A stretch of DNA of 64,000 nt, taken from positions 3,472,001-3,536,000 of the forward strand of contig NZ_CP054931.1 of the NCBI RefSeq assembly GCF_013364355.1, in the 5' to 3' direction. Source of the stretch: Stenotrophomonas sp. NA06056 (GTDB lineage: Bacteria; Pseudomonadota; Gammaproteobacteria; Xanthomonadales; Xanthomonadaceae). Shown piece after piece: positions 33,343 through 41,875 of this stretch (its first letter is position 1; each line of letters begins with the position of its first letter). The position numbers and the translations under genes were made by a program. The notes below the pieces were generated by a model that worked only from the letters and a program-made list of their open reading frames with translations, had not been told where the DNA came from and did not search any database.

Positions 33343-34227
33343 ATGGACCTCAATGCAGTACGCATGCTGGTACAGGTGGCCGAAGCGCGCAGCTTCACCG
33401 TGGCCGCTGGTCAGCTCGGCCTGAGCCAGTCCGGGCTGTCACGCGCGATCGGCCGGCTGGAAGCCTCGCTGGGGGTGAAGCTGCTGCAGCGGAATACGCG
33501 CAATGTCGCGCTGACTCCGGATGGCCAGCAATTCGTCGAGCAGGTGGGACCGTTGTTGTGCGGGATGGAAGACGCAGAGCGACTGCTGGCCGACCGCCCC
33601 TGCACGCCTTCGGGTGTGCTGAAGATCAGCGCGCCGTCGATGTTCGGCCGCAAGGTGCTGGTGCCATTGCTCGGGCCATTGCTGCAACGGCATCCGCAAC
33701 TGCAGGTCGAAGCGGTGCTGAGCGACCGCCTGGTGGATCTGGTGGAGGAAGGCTTCGATGCCGCCCTGCGCACCGGCACCATCGCCGACCAGCGCATGGT
33801 CGCGCGGCCACTGAAGCCACTGCGCTGGGTGACCGTGGCCAGCCCAGCCTACCTGGCCGCGCAGGGGGAGCCTGCCGACGTAGCAGCATTGCAGGACCAC
33901 GCCTGCCTGGCGGTGCGCAACCTGCGCAGTGGTCGCCAGGTCGACTGGCAGTTCCTGCAGGACGGGCAACTGCGCGAGATCACGCCACCGACGCGGATGG
34001 TGTTCGACAGCGGCGATCCGCTGGTGGAAGCGGCCATCGCCGGTATCGGCATCGTGCAGGTGATGGATTTCGCAGTGGCCGACGCGTTGGCCGATGGCCG
34101 CCTGCAGCGCGTGCTGCAGCCGTATGAAGGCCGCAGCCGCGCCCTGTCGCTGATCTACCCGCCGTCGCGCCAGCACTCACCAAAGCTGCAGGTATTGGCC
34201 GAGGCGTTGTTGGCCGGGGATTGGTAG
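33343..34227 (+). CDS. LysR-family transcriptional regulator
   Basis: 294 residues. The N-terminal winged helix is MDLNAVRMLVQVAEARSFTV with VAAGQLGLSQSGLSRAIGRL. The effector domain shows LKISAPSMFGRKVLVPLLGP and AAIAGIGIVQVMDFAVADAL. It belongs to the large AaeR/DmlR-like group with no obvious inducer. The ATG at 33343 matches the usual start; ATGs at 33328 and 33316 also exist. Its TAG stop is the 'TAG' of a SMAG repeat at 34224. It is divergent from the MFS gene. Confidence 0.9.
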   Translation: MDLNAVRMLVQVAEARSFTVAAGQLGLSQSGLSRAIGRLEASLGVKLLQRNTRNVALTPDGQQFVEQVGPLLCGMEDAERLLADRPCTPSGVLKISAPSMFGRKVLVPLLGPLLQRHPQLQVEAVLSDRLVDLVEEGFDAALRTGTIADQRMVARPLKPLRWVTVASPAYLAAQGEPADVAALQDHACLAVRNLRSGRQVDWQFLQDGQLREITPPTRMVFDSGDPLVEAAIAGIGIVQVMDFAVADALADGRLQRVLQPYEGRSRALSLIYPPSRQHSPKLQVLAEALLAGDW

Positions 34228-34352
34228 ATCCACGCCATGCGTGGATACCAACCCAGTAGATCCACGCCATGCGTGGATGATTCAACGCGAGAGCAGCCAG
34301 GCATGGCCTGGCGCTACCGGTAAGGCGTTGCCGGCCAGCGACCGGCACCACC
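34224..34352. repeat. Array of four REP palindromes after the LysR gene
   Basis: Two identical plus units in tandem (34224-34246 and 34256-34279, GTAGATCCACGCCATGCGTG…), then two minus units (34296-34317 with CTAC, stem GCCAGGC/GCCTGGC; 34330-34352, TGCCGGCC…ACCGGCACCACC, GTGG head). The first unit overlaps the stop codon of the LysR gene. They fill the gap to pip. Confidence 0.75.
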
Positions 34353-34357
34353 TGCGA

Positions 34358-35299
34358 TCAGGCGAAGCTATCGGTGGCGCGCACCAGCGCGTCGACGTTC
34401 TCGGCCTCGAACGCGGAATGACCCGAGGCCGGGGTGATTTCCAGCTTCGCCTTCGGCCACACCTTGGTCAGGTCCCAGGCGTTGGCCAGCGGGCAGACCA
34501 CGTCGTAACGGCCGTGCACGATCACGCCCGGAATGTCGGCGATGCGGTGCGCGTCGCGCAGCAGCTGGTCTTCCACTTCGAAGAAACCGCCGTTGACGAA
34601 GTAGTGGTTCTCGATGCGGGCAAACGCCAGCGCGAAATGCGGGTCTTCATGGCTGTTGATGAAGTCGTCGTCCACGTGCAGGAAGCTGGTCGCACCTTCC
34701 CACACCGCCCAGGCCTTGGCTGCTTCCAGACGGGTGGTTTCGTCCTCGCTGGTCAGGCGGCGATGGAAAGCCGAGATCAGGTCATGACGCTCCACCGACG
34801 GGATCGGCTTCAGGTAATGCTCCCACGCATCCGGGAACAGGCGGTTGGCGCCTTCCTGGTAGAACCATTCCAGTTCCCAGCGGCGCAGCATGAAGATGCC
34901 GCGCAGCACCAGTTCGGTCACGCGCTGCGGATGGGTTTCGGCATAGGCCAGCGCCAGGGTCGAGCCCCAGCTGCCACCAAATACCTGCCAGCGATCGACC
35001 TTCAGGTGCTCGCGCAGCTTCTCGATGTCGGCAACGAGGTCCCAGGTGGTGTTGTCCACCAGATCCGCGTGCGGGGTGGAACGACCCGCGCCGCGCTGGT
35101 CGAACAGGATGATGCGGTACTTGGCCGGGTCGTGGAACTGACGCATCTTGTCGCTGCAACCGCCGCCCGGGCCACCATGCAGCATCACCACCGGCTTGCC
35201 GTCCGGGTTGCCGCACTGTTCGAAGTACAGCGTGTGGCGGTCGTCGACCTTCAGGGTGCCGACGTCGTAAGGGGTGATGGCGGGGTACAGCGTACGCAT
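34358..35299 (-). CDS. pip: Proline iminopeptidase
   Basis: A 313-residue alpha/beta hydrolase of peptidase family S33 that removes N-terminal proline from peptides. The oxyanion HGGPGGGC motif is at residues 41-48, the nucleophile S110 is in GGSWGS, and the Asp and His are in HGRYDVVCP and TPASGHSAFE. It is probably cytosolic; no signal peptide is seen. The ATG at 35299 gives the family N-terminus MRTLYPAITPYDVGTLKVDD. It lies 49 bases downstream of prmC on the same strand. Confidence 0.95.
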   Translation of the reverse strand: MRTLYPAITPYDVGTLKVDDRHTLYFEQCGNPDGKPVVMLHGGPGGGCSDKMRQFHDPAKYRIILFDQRGAGRSTPHADLVDNTTWDLVADIEKLREHLKVDRWQVFGGSWGSTLALAYAETHPQRVTELVLRGIFMLRRWELEWFYQEGANRLFPDAWEHYLKPIPSVERHDLISAFHRRLTSEDETTRLEAAKAWAVWEGATSFLHVDDDFINSHEDPHFALAFARIENHYFVNGGFFEVEDQLLRDAHRIADIPGVIVHGRYDVVCPLANAWDLTKVWPKAKLEITPASGHSAFEAENVDALVRATDSFA

Positions 35300-35348
35300 G
35301 CTTGCAGCTCCGTGATGGTGCCCTGCCCTTGGCAGGAGAACCCCCATT

Positions 35349-36206
35349 CTAGGCCGGTCGCCGGCCCAGGGTGACCCGGTCGCGCTGCTCGAGATCCTGC
35401 ACGGTCTGCACGTCGCTGTAGCCGGCCTGCTCGAACAGTGCGCGGATGGCATCGCCCTGGTCCCAGCCGTGCTCGATCAGCAGCCAGCCACCGGGCTGCA
35501 GACGCGCCTGGCCGCCGTCGATGATGCGGCGGATGTCATCCAGGCCGTCCACACCGGACGCCAGCGCGGAGGCCGGTTCGAAGCGCAGGTCACCCTGTTC
35601 CAGGTGCGGATCGTCGCTGGCGATGTACGGCGGGTTGCTGGCAATCAGGTCGAAACGCGCGCCCTGCAGCGGCGCATACCAGTCGTCGCCCCCTTCGGCG
35701 AAGCGCACGTTGCGCAGTTCATGACGGGCGGCATTGCGTGCGGCCACGGCCAGCGCGCCCGGGCTGGCATCGGTGGCCAGCACCTGCGCCTGCGGCCGCT
35801 CGCTGGCCAGCGCCAGCGCGATCGCACCACTGCCGGTGCCGAGATCGGCCAACTGCAGGTCGCGATCCGGCGGCAGGCGGTCCAGCGCCAGTTCCACCAG
35901 CAGTTCGGTCTCCGGGCGCGGAATCAGGGTGGCCGGGTCGACCTCCAGGTCCAGGGTCCAGAAACCACGACGGCCGGTCAGGTAGGCCACCGGCTCGCCC
36001 GCGAGGCGACGGTCCAGCAAGGCCTCGAAGGCGGCCTGCTCGGCGGCCGGCAATGGATCGGTGGCGTGCGCGAACAACCAGCTGCGCGGTCGCTCCAGCA
36101 CATGCAGCAGCAGCAATTCCGCCTCGTGGCGTGCCTCGGCCCCGGGCAGGCGGGCGCTGGCGTCTGCCACGACCTGGCGCAGGGAGGGTTCGATTTGGGA
36201 AGACAT
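35349..36206 (-). CDS. prmC: Release factor glutamine methyltransferase
   Basis: A 285-residue SAM-dependent enzyme methylating the Gln of the GGQ motif in RF1 and RF2. It has the N-terminal helical domain, the SAM-binding [20 protein letters not shown], and the catalytic NPPY at residues 191-194 ([16 protein letters not shown]). Its substrate RF1 is encoded at 8570-9652 in this window. In many bacteria prmC directly follows prfA; here the two are unlinked. Confidence 0.95.
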   Translation of the reverse strand: MSSQIEPSLRQVVADASARLPGAEARHEAELLLLHVLERPRSWLFAHATDPLPAAEQAAFEALLDRRLAGEPVAYLTGRRGFWTLDLEVDPATLIPRPETELLVELALDRLPPDRDLQLADLGTGSGAIALALASERPQAQVLATDASPGALAVAARNAARHELRNVRFAEGGDDWYAPLQGARFDLIASNPPYIASDDPHLEQGDLRFEPASALASGVDGLDDIRRIIDGGQARLQPGGWLLIEHGWDQGDAIRALFEQAGYSDVQTVQDLEQRDRVTLGRRPA

Positions 36207-36215
36207 TACCCAATT

Positions 36216-36274
36216 GTAGAGCCGAGCCCACGCTCGGCTGCCCGGGAAACAGCCGAGCGTGGGCTCGGCTCTAC
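36216..36274. repeat. Inverted SMAG pair forming a long hairpin
   Basis: Units 36216-36240 (plus) and 36250-36274 (minus) are perfect 25-nt inverted copies with a 9-nt loop CCCGGGAAA. Each unit is also a palindrome itself. It begins 10 bases upstream of the prmC start codon, so it would lie in or just before the prmC leader. Confidence 0.85.
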
Positions 36275-36417
36275 AAAAGCTGAAATCCGTTCAGGTTGCG
36301 GCAAACGGAATAAGGAGGAACTATCAGCCCCGTTCAGCGGCCCGGGAAGATTTTCCTTGTCATACAGTCAGTTGCAGGATGGACGCGGTGAGATTCAGTG
36401 CCCGCTCATCGCTTTTT
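36275..36417 (+). other. Upstream part of the ahpC regulatory gap
   Basis: 143 bases between the REP hairpin and the OxyR box in a 323-base gene-free interval. It is AT-richer than the window as a whole. No ORF with believable codon use and no further repeat is seen. Confidence 0.4.
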
Positions 36418-36434
36418 GATAGTTTTTATCTATC
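36418..36434 (+). promoter_or_regulatory. OxyR binding site upstream of ahpC
   Basis: GATAGTTTTTATCTATC contains a perfect match (36419-36433) to the OxyR core motif ATAGNTNNNANCTAT. It lies 96 bases before the ahpC start. A second half, expected 7 bases further on, is poor (ATGCAATCAATTCAT). The ahpC-ahpF-oxyR order downstream supports OxyR control and autoregulation. Confidence 0.8.
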
Positions 36435-36529
36435 AAATACATGCAATCAATTCATTGTCCTTATCGAAATGAAACCAGTAACCTAGGTCCTGTCGATTCA
36501 CCCACTCCCCTTCACCCAGAGGAAAAACG

Positions 36530-37093
36530 ATGTCCCTGATCAACACCCAGATCCAGCCGTTCGAAGCCAACGCTTACCTGAATGGCGAGTTCATCAAGGT
36601 CTCCGACAGCACCCTGAAGGGCCAGTGGTCGGTCCTGATCTTCATGCCGGCAGCCTTCACCTTCAACTGCCCGACCGAGATCGAAGACGCCGCTGACCAT
36701 TACGCCGAGTTCAAGAAGGCTGGCGCGGAGGTCTACATCGTCACCACCGATACCCACTTCTCGCACAAGGTCTGGCACGAAACCTCGCCGGCCGTCGGCA
36801 AGGCCCAGTTCCCGCTGGTCGGCGATCCGACCCACCAGCTGACCAACGCCTTCGGCGTGCACATTCCGGAAGAAGGCCTGGCCCTGCGCGGCACCTTCAT
36901 CATCAACCCGGAAGGCGTGATCAAGACCCTGGAGATCCACTCCAACGAGATCGCCCGTGACGTCTCCGAGACCCTGCGCAAGCTGAAGGCTGCCCAGTTC
37001 ACCGCCGCCAACCCGAACCAGGTGTGCCCGGCCAAGTGGAAGGAAGGCGAAAAGACCCTGACCCCGTCGCTGGACCTGGTCGGCAAGATCTAA
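36530..37093 (+). CDS. ahpC: Alkyl hydroperoxide reductase subunit C (peroxiredoxin)
   Basis: A 187-residue typical 2-Cys peroxiredoxin reducing H2O2, organic peroxides and peroxynitrite. The peroxidatic Cys is C47 (FTFNCPTE) and the resolving Cys is C166 (QVCPAKW), at the same positions as in enteric AhpC. AGAGGAAAAACG precedes the ATG. Its reductant AhpF is encoded next. Codon use is strongly biased, as in highly expressed genes. Induction by OxyR is suggested by the upstream box. Confidence 0.98.
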   Translation: MSLINTQIQPFEANAYLNGEFIKVSDSTLKGQWSVLIFMPAAFTFNCPTEIEDAADHYAEFKKAGAEVYIVTTDTHFSHKVWHETSPAVGKAQFPLVGDPTHQLTNAFGVHIPEEGLALRGTFIINPEGVIKTLEIHSNEIARDVSETLRKLKAAQFTAANPNQVCPAKWKEGEKTLTPSLDLVGKI

Positions 37094-37107
37094 AGCAGTA
37101 CCGGCCT

Positions 37108-37128
37108 GCCGCAGCCCCACGCTGCGGC
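37108..37128 (+). other. Hairpin after ahpC
   Basis: An 8-bp stem GCCGCAGC/GCTGCGGC with a 5-nt loop begins 14 bases after the ahpC stop. No U tract follows. It may be an attenuator or 3' stabiliser that lets ahpC be expressed above ahpF. Confidence 0.5.
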
Positions 37129-37166
37129 GCGCCCTTCATCCCCGTGCCGGTCCCCCCGCCGGCGTG

Positions 37167-37260
37167 GGGGTGAACCCAAGACAGCCGAGCCCGCAAGCCA
37201 CCGCTCGCCAGCCCCTTCCACAGCTGTCTCCAGCTGCCTTTGCTGCCTTGGGTTCACCCC
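37167..37260 (+). repeat. Long-loop inverted repeat in the ahpC-ahpF gap
   Basis: Arms 37167-37185 (GGGGTGAACCCAAGACAGC) and 37242-37260 pair over 19 bp with one mismatch, around a 56-nt loop. It lies 72 bases before the ahpF start. It is not a SMAG unit and has no U tract. Confidence 0.7.
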
Positions 37261-37332
37261 TACCCCCTGCTGGTCCGCTACCTTCTACAGCGGTGCCACG
37301 CCCCCGTTTGCCTGAAACCAGGAGATGACCCG

Positions 37333-38925
37333 ATGTTGGACGCCAACCTGCAGTCGCAGCTGAAGACCTATCTGGAGCGCGTGACCCGCCCGATCCAGAT
37401 CACCGCGCATGCCGACGATGGCGCCAAGTCGCAGGAGATGCTGGAACTGCTGCAGACCCTGGAAAGCCTGTCGGACAAGATCTCGCTGCAGGTGCTGCGC
37501 GATGGCCAGGGCCGCGTGCCGTCCTTCGACCTGGGCACGCCGGGCCAGGACATCCACCTGACCTTCGCTGGCCTGCCGATGGGCCACGAGTTCACCTCGC
37601 TGGTGCTGGCCCTGCTGCAGGTCGGCGGCCACCCGTCCAAGGCTACTGCCGAGCTGATCGAGCAGGTGCAGAACCTGGAAGGTGATTACAGGTTCGAAAC
37701 CTATTTCTCGCTGTCCTGCCAGAACTGCCCGGACGTGGTGCAGGCCCTGAACCTGGCTGCGGTGCTCAACCCGCGCATCCAGCACGTGGCCATCGACGGC
37801 GCCCTGTTCCAGGACGAAGTCGAGAAGCGCGAGATCATGTCGGTGCCGACCGTGTACCTCAACGGTGAAGTCTTCGACCAGGGCCGCATGACCCTCGAGC
37901 AGATCGTCGCCAAGCTGGACACCAATGCCAGCAAGCGCGATGCCGAGAAGATCGCCGCCAAGGACGCCTTCGACGTACTGGTGGTGGGCGGTGGCCCGGC
38001 GGGTGCCGCTGCGGCGATCTACGCTGCGCGCAAGGGCATCCGTACCGGCATCGCCGCCGAGCGTTTCGGTGGCCAGGTGCTGGACACCATGGCGATCGAG
38101 AACTTCATTTCGGTCAAGGAGACCGAAGGCCCGAAGCTGGCCACGGCGCTGGAACAGCACGTGCGCGAGTACGAGGTCGACATCATGGACCTGCAACGCG
38201 CCACTGCGTTGGTGCCTGCCGGTGAAGACGGCCTGGTGCAGGTGCAGCTGGAAAACGGTGCCGTGCTGAAGTCGCGCTCGGTGATTCTGTCCACCGGCGC
38301 ACGCTGGCGGCAGATGAACGTGCCCGGCGAAGACCAGTACCGCAACAAGGGCGTGGCTTACTGCCCGCACTGCGACGGCCCGCTGTTCAAGGGCAAGCGC
38401 GTGGCGGTGATCGGCGGTGGCAATTCCGGCGTTGAAGCCGCCATCGATCTGGCCGGCATCGTGTCGCATGTGACCCTGCTGGAATTCGATTCCAGCCTGC
38501 GTGCCGACGAAGTACTGCAGAAGAAGCTGCGCAGCCTGGCCAACGTCACCGTGCTGACCAGCGCGCAGACCACCGAAGTGCTGGGCGACGGCAGCCGCGT
38601 CACCGGCCTGGTCTACAAGGATCGTGTCGGCGGCGATTCCCATCGCGTCGAACTGGAAGGCATCTTCGTGCAGATCGGCCTGCTGCCGAACACCGAATGG
38701 CTGAAGGACACCGTGGCCCTGTCGCCGCGTGGCGAGATCGTCATCGATGACCGCGGGCAGACCAATCTGCCGGGTGTGTTCGCCGCGGGTGATTGCACGA
38801 CGGTACCCTACAAGCAGATCATCATCGCGATGGGCGCCGGTTCGACCGCCGCACTGAGCGCCTTCGATCACCTGATCCGCTCCTCCGTTCCCAAGAGCAG
38901 CGGTGCGGTGGCCGAAGCGGCCTGA
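37333..38925 (+). CDS. ahpF: Alkyl hydroperoxide reductase subunit F
   Basis: A 530-residue FAD disulphide reductase that passes NADH electrons to AhpC. The N-terminal double thioredoxin-like domain has its redox pair C129/C132 (LSCQNCPD). The thioredoxin-reductase-like part has [20 protein letters not shown], the redox pair C344/C347 (AYCPHCDGP), the NADH fold [20 protein letters not shown] and a C-terminal FAD motif [20 protein letters not shown] precedes the ATG at 37333; the frame is open upstream but not conserved. It is 239 bases after ahpC, with a hairpin and an inverted repeat between. Confidence 0.98.
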   Translation: MLDANLQSQLKTYLERVTRPIQITAHADDGAKSQEMLELLQTLESLSDKISLQVLRDGQGRVPSFDLGTPGQDIHLTFAGLPMGHEFTSLVLALLQVGGHPSKATAELIEQVQNLEGDYRFETYFSLSCQNCPDVVQALNLAAVLNPRIQHVAIDGALFQDEVEKREIMSVPTVYLNGEVFDQGRMTLEQIVAKLDTNASKRDAEKIAAKDAFDVLVVGGGPAGAAAAIYAARKGIRTGIAAERFGGQVLDTMAIENFISVKETEGPKLATALEQHVREYEVDIMDLQRATALVPAGEDGLVQVQLENGAVLKSRSVILSTGARWRQMNVPGEDQYRNKGVAYCPHCDGPLFKGKRVAVIGGGNSGVEAAIDLAGIVSHVTLLEFDSSLRADEVLQKKLRSLANVTVLTSAQTTEVLGDGSRVTGLVYKDRVGGDSHRVELEGIFVQIGLLPNTEWLKDTVALSPRGEIVIDDRGQTNLPGVFAAGDCTTVPYKQIIIAMGAGSTAALSAFDHLIRSSVPKSSGAVAEAA

Positions 38926-39005
38926 TCCAACGTTCCCGGGCCATCGGGAGCACCCTCAGCCTGCAGGGTAAGCCATGCCGGTCCATTACCCCGAGAGGTC
39001 TAAGG

Positions 39006-39971
39006 ATGAACCTGCGTGACCTGAAATACCTGGTGGCCCTGGCCGATCACAAGCACTTCGGCCGGGCCGCCGCCTCCTGCTTCGTCAGCCAGCCCACGCT
39101 GTCGACGCAGATCCGCAAGCTGGAAGAGGAACTGGGCCTGCCGCTGGTGGAACGCGCGCCGCGCAAGGTGATGCTGACCCCTGCCGGCCAGGAAGCGGCC
39201 GCGCGGGCGCGGGTGATCGTGGCCGAAGTGGAGCAGTTGAAGGAAGCGGCGCGACGCAGTCGTGATCCGGAAGCGGGGACCGTGCGCCTGGGGATCTTCC
39301 CGACCCTGGGCCCGTACCTGTTGCCGCACGTGATTCCGCGCATCCGCACCCGCTTCCCCGAGCTGGAACTGCTGCTGGTGGAAGAAAAGAGCGATGTGCT
39401 GCTGGAGCGCCTGCGCGAGGGCAAACTCGATGCCGCGCTGTTGGCGCTGCCGGTGATCGACGACCAGCTGCATGCCGAGTTCCTGTTCGAGGAACCGTTC
39501 CTGCTGGCCGTGTCCGGTCGCCATCCGCTGGCCACGCGCGAGCATCTGGACGTACAGGAGCTGGCCACGCAGAAGCTGCTGCTGCTGGAAGACGGCCACT
39601 GCCTGCGTGACCAGGCGCTGGAAGTCTGTCGCCTGTTCGGCGCCAATGAAAAATCCGAATTCCGCGCCACCAGCCTGGAAACGCTGCGACAGATGGTCGC
39701 CGCCGACGTGGGCATCACCCTGCTGCCCAGCCTGTCGGTACAGCCGCCGGTGCCGCGTTCGAACAACATCCGTCTGATCGACTTCGTCGGCGAGGGCCGT
39801 CCCAGCCGTCGCATCGCCATGATCTGGCGCCGCAGCTCGGCGATGAACGAGTTCCTGATGGAGCTGGCCGAACAATTCAAGCGCCTGCCCGATGCGCTGT
39901 TCACGCTGGAAGCGTTGGCCCCGGCAAACGGCGATGCTGCCACCCCGCCCACGCCGGTGCTGAACGGCTGA
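39006..39971 (+). CDS. oxyR: Hydrogen-peroxide-sensing regulator OxyR
   Basis: A 321-residue LysR-family regulator. The DNA-binding domain is MNLRDLKYLVALADHKHFGR with the recognition helix in CFVSQPTLSTQIRKLEEEL. The redox cysteines C199 and C208 (EDGHCLRDQALEVC) are at the E. coli positions, with the H2O2-sensing His next to C199. AAGG lies 1 base before the ATG, unusually close; no better start is seen. It follows ahpF by 80 bases and is probably cotranscribed, as known for Xanthomonas ahpC-ahpF-oxyR. Confidence 0.97.
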   Translation: MNLRDLKYLVALADHKHFGRAAASCFVSQPTLSTQIRKLEEELGLPLVERAPRKVMLTPAGQEAAARARVIVAEVEQLKEAARRSRDPEAGTVRLGIFPTLGPYLLPHVIPRIRTRFPELELLLVEEKSDVLLERLREGKLDAALLALPVIDDQLHAEFLFEEPFLLAVSGRHPLATREHLDVQELATQKLLLLEDGHCLRDQALEVCRLFGANEKSEFRATSLETLRQMVAADVGITLLPSLSVQPPVPRSNNIRLIDFVGEGRPSRRIAMIWRRSSAMNEFLMELAEQFKRLPDALFTLEALAPANGDAATPPTPVLNG

Positions 39972-40040
39972 GACACCGCAGCCGGGTCTCGAAACCGCCG
40001 GGAGTCGATTCCGGCCGCATTTGTCCCCACAATACAGTCA

Positions 40041-40066
40041 GGCGGCGCCAGCAGGTGCCGCCTTTT
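40041..40066 (+). terminator. Terminator after oxyR
   Basis: A 9-bp stem with one G-T pair (40041-40049 with 40054-40062, loop AGCA) is followed by TTTT. It lies 69 bases after the oxyR stop and just before the rnk start. Confidence 0.75.
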
Positions 40067-40094
40067 GCATGGCTTTCAACCAAGGAGCGTCACC

Positions 40095-40499
40095 ATGAAT
40101 ACCGCCAGCGGCCTGCCGCCGTCGATCACCGTTACCACCCTCGACATGGACCGCCTGGACGCCATGCTCGAATCCCCGGCACACAGCCAGACGCCGGCTG
40201 CGCGCGCGCTTGCCGACGAACTCAACCGGGCGACCGTGTTGCCGCCAGACCAGATTCCCGAAGGCATCGTCATGATGCATTCGCGCGTGGAGTGCGAAGA
40301 TGAAGTGTCGGGCGAGAAACATGTCCTGACCCTGGTCTTCCCCCGCGAAGCCAATGTCGATGAAGGCAAGGTGTCCGTGCTGGCCCCCGTCGGCAGCGCC
40401 CTGCTTGGCCTGGCCGTTGGCCAGAGCATCGACTGGACCGCCCCGGGCGGCCGCAAGCTGCGGCTGCGCGTGAGCGCGGTCCACAACGACCGTCCCTGA
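40095..40499 (+). CDS. rnk: Nucleoside diphosphate kinase regulator (Rnk/GreA-C family)
   Basis: A 134-residue protein with a short N-terminal helical part and a GreA/GreB C-terminal-like domain (about 50-130: [60 protein letters not shown]). Rnk binds RNA polymerase in the secondary-channel region but lacks the long coiled coil of Gre factors. AAGGAG lies 6 bases before the ATG at 40095. The spacing to tal is 58 bases, so cotranscription is possible. Confidence 0.88.
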   Translation: MNTASGLPPSITVTTLDMDRLDAMLESPAHSQTPAARALADELNRATVLPPDQIPEGIVMMHSRVECEDEVSGEKHVLTLVFPREANVDEGKVSVLAPVGSALLGLAVGQSIDWTAPGGRKLRLRVSAVHNDRP

Positions 40500-40557
40500 C
40501 CTGCGCTGCGTACCGCGCGCGATCAGTTTCCCTGCTATCCCCGCACCAGGAGCCGTA

Positions 40558-41514
40558 ATGAGTACCCCGTCCAAACTGTCCCAGCTGCGCGAACTGTCCG
40601 TGGTCGTTGCCGATACCGGTGACTACGAGGCGATCAAGCGCCTGCAGCCGGTGGACTGCACCACCAATCCGACCCTGGTGAAGAAGGCATTGGACCTGCC
40701 GGTCTATGCAGAACTGATCGAACGCGAACTGGCCTGGGGCCGCGAGCAGAGCGGTGACCGCGAGACCGTGGTGCACGCCGTGGCCGACCGACTGACCATC
40801 GGCGTCGGCGCGCTGCTGAGCACGCTGGTACCGGGCCGCGTGTCCACCGAAGTGGATGCCGACCAGGCCCATGACACCGCCGCGACCGTAGCCAAGGCCC
40901 GCCAGTTCATCCAGATGTACGCCGATGCCGGCGTGCCGCGCGAGAAGATTCTGATCAAGATCGCTGCGACCTGGGAAGGCGTGGAAGCTGCGCGCGTGCT
41001 GCAGGCCGAAGGCATCGACTGCAACCTGACCCTGATCTTCAACCCGACCCAGGCACTGGCCTGCAGCGAGGCCGGCGCGTTCCTGATCTCGCCGTTCGTC
41101 GGCCGCATCCTGGATTGGTACGTGGCCAACGGCCAGACCCCGGCCACCATCGACGAAGACCCGGGCGTGGTGTTCGTGCGTGGCGTGTATGCCGAATTCA
41201 AGCGTCGCGGTTCGCCGACGGTGGTGATGGGCGCGTCGTTCCGTTCGACCGCGCAGATCGAAGCGCTGGCCGGCTGCGACCGCCTGACCATTTCGCCGGA
41301 CCTGCTGGAGAAGCTGGACGCCGACCACGGCGCGCTGCCGCGCAAGCTGGTGGCCGGGGCGGCCGACGGCGTGACCGTCACCCCGATCGATGCGGCGAAG
41401 TTCGCGGCGGATCTGGCGGCCGACCCGATGGCGACCGAGAAGCTGGCTACGGGTATTGATGCGTTTGCCAAGGATCTGGAAGCGCTGCGCGAGCGCATTC
41501 GTTCGGAACTGTGA
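40558..41514 (+). CDS. tal: Transaldolase (TalB type)
   Basis: A 318-residue TIM-barrel enzyme of the pentose phosphate pathway that moves a dihydroxyacetone unit between sugar phosphates. The Schiff-base lysine is K134 in [19 protein letters not shown]; the acid residues and [13 protein letters not shown] and [10 protein letters not shown] blocks are conserved. Length matches the classical subfamily. GGAG lies 8 bases upstream of the ATG. Elements D and E and a bidirectional terminator follow. Confidence 0.97.
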   Translation: MSTPSKLSQLRELSVVVADTGDYEAIKRLQPVDCTTNPTLVKKALDLPVYAELIERELAWGREQSGDRETVVHAVADRLTIGVGALLSTLVPGRVSTEVDADQAHDTAATVAKARQFIQMYADAGVPREKILIKIAATWEGVEAARVLQAEGIDCNLTLIFNPTQALACSEAGAFLISPFVGRILDWYVANGQTPATIDEDPGVVFVRGVYAEFKRRGSPTVVMGASFRSTAQIEALAGCDRLTISPDLLEKLDADHGALPRKLVAGAADGVTVTPIDAAKFAADLAADPMATEKLATGIDAFAKDLEALRERIRSEL

Positions 41515-41558
41515 TTCCGGCCAACGGCTGAGCCCCTCGTGGCGGGCTGCTCGGTTCG

Positions 41559-41581
41559 GTAGAGTCGACTGTTAGTCGACT
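41559..41581 (+). repeat. SMAG-type REP palindrome
   Basis: GTAGAGTCGACTGTTAGTCG then ACT: GTAG head, AGTCGAC/GTTAGTCGACT stem, 44 bases after the tal stop and directly before element D. Confidence 0.65.
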
Positions 41582-41597
41582 TGTGTCGCGCTGGGTC

Positions 41598-41693
41598 GGG
41601 CGGGTTGGATTCGCGGGGGACGCCGTGAATCCGTCCCTGGAGGCTTGGCCGCGGCATCCATGCCGCGGACACCCCCGCGAACCCAACCCGCCC
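41598..41693 (+). repeat. Variable-arm palindromic element, copy D
   Basis: 22-nt arms 41598-41619 and 41672-41693 pair with one mismatch around the 52-nt core 41620-41671. The core begins ACGCCGTGAATCCGTCCCTG and contains the 7-bp hairpin 41649-41668 (CCGCGGC/GCCGCGG, loop ATCCAT, identical to copy A). CTGACAGTTTCCGGTGG follows. Copy E lies in inverted orientation 183 bases downstream. Confidence 0.8.
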
Positions 41694-41779
41694 GCCCTCT
41701 GACAGTTTCCGGTGGCCACCCGCCACGGAAGAAAGAAAGAAGAGCAAAAGCGGGTCGCGCGCTACGCGTGCTCACAAAC

Positions 41780-41811
41780 AAAAAGGACGCGGCGAATGCC
41801 GCGTCCTTTTT
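41780..41811. terminator. Bidirectional rho-independent terminator between tal and msrA
   Basis: A perfect 14-bp stem (41780-41793 with 41798-41811, loop GAAT) has A tracts on one side and T tracts on the other, so it can terminate in both directions. It lies midway between elements D and E, 265 bases after tal and 237 bases after msrA. Confidence 0.92.
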
Positions 41812-41875
41812 GTTTTCTTTCAGGTCGTCAGTAACCAATGCTCTTACCCACCGTCACCGGGAAACTGTCGAAGGT

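Noticed and set aside
36441..36455. Second OxyR half-site
   Set aside because: Only the A/T framework matches; ATGC replaces ATAG and TTCAT replaces NCTAT, too weak to annotate.
36259..36486. 75-codon open frame upstream of ahpC
   Set aside because: It spans the OxyR box and AT-rich promoter DNA, starts in a REP hairpin and has no ribosome site.
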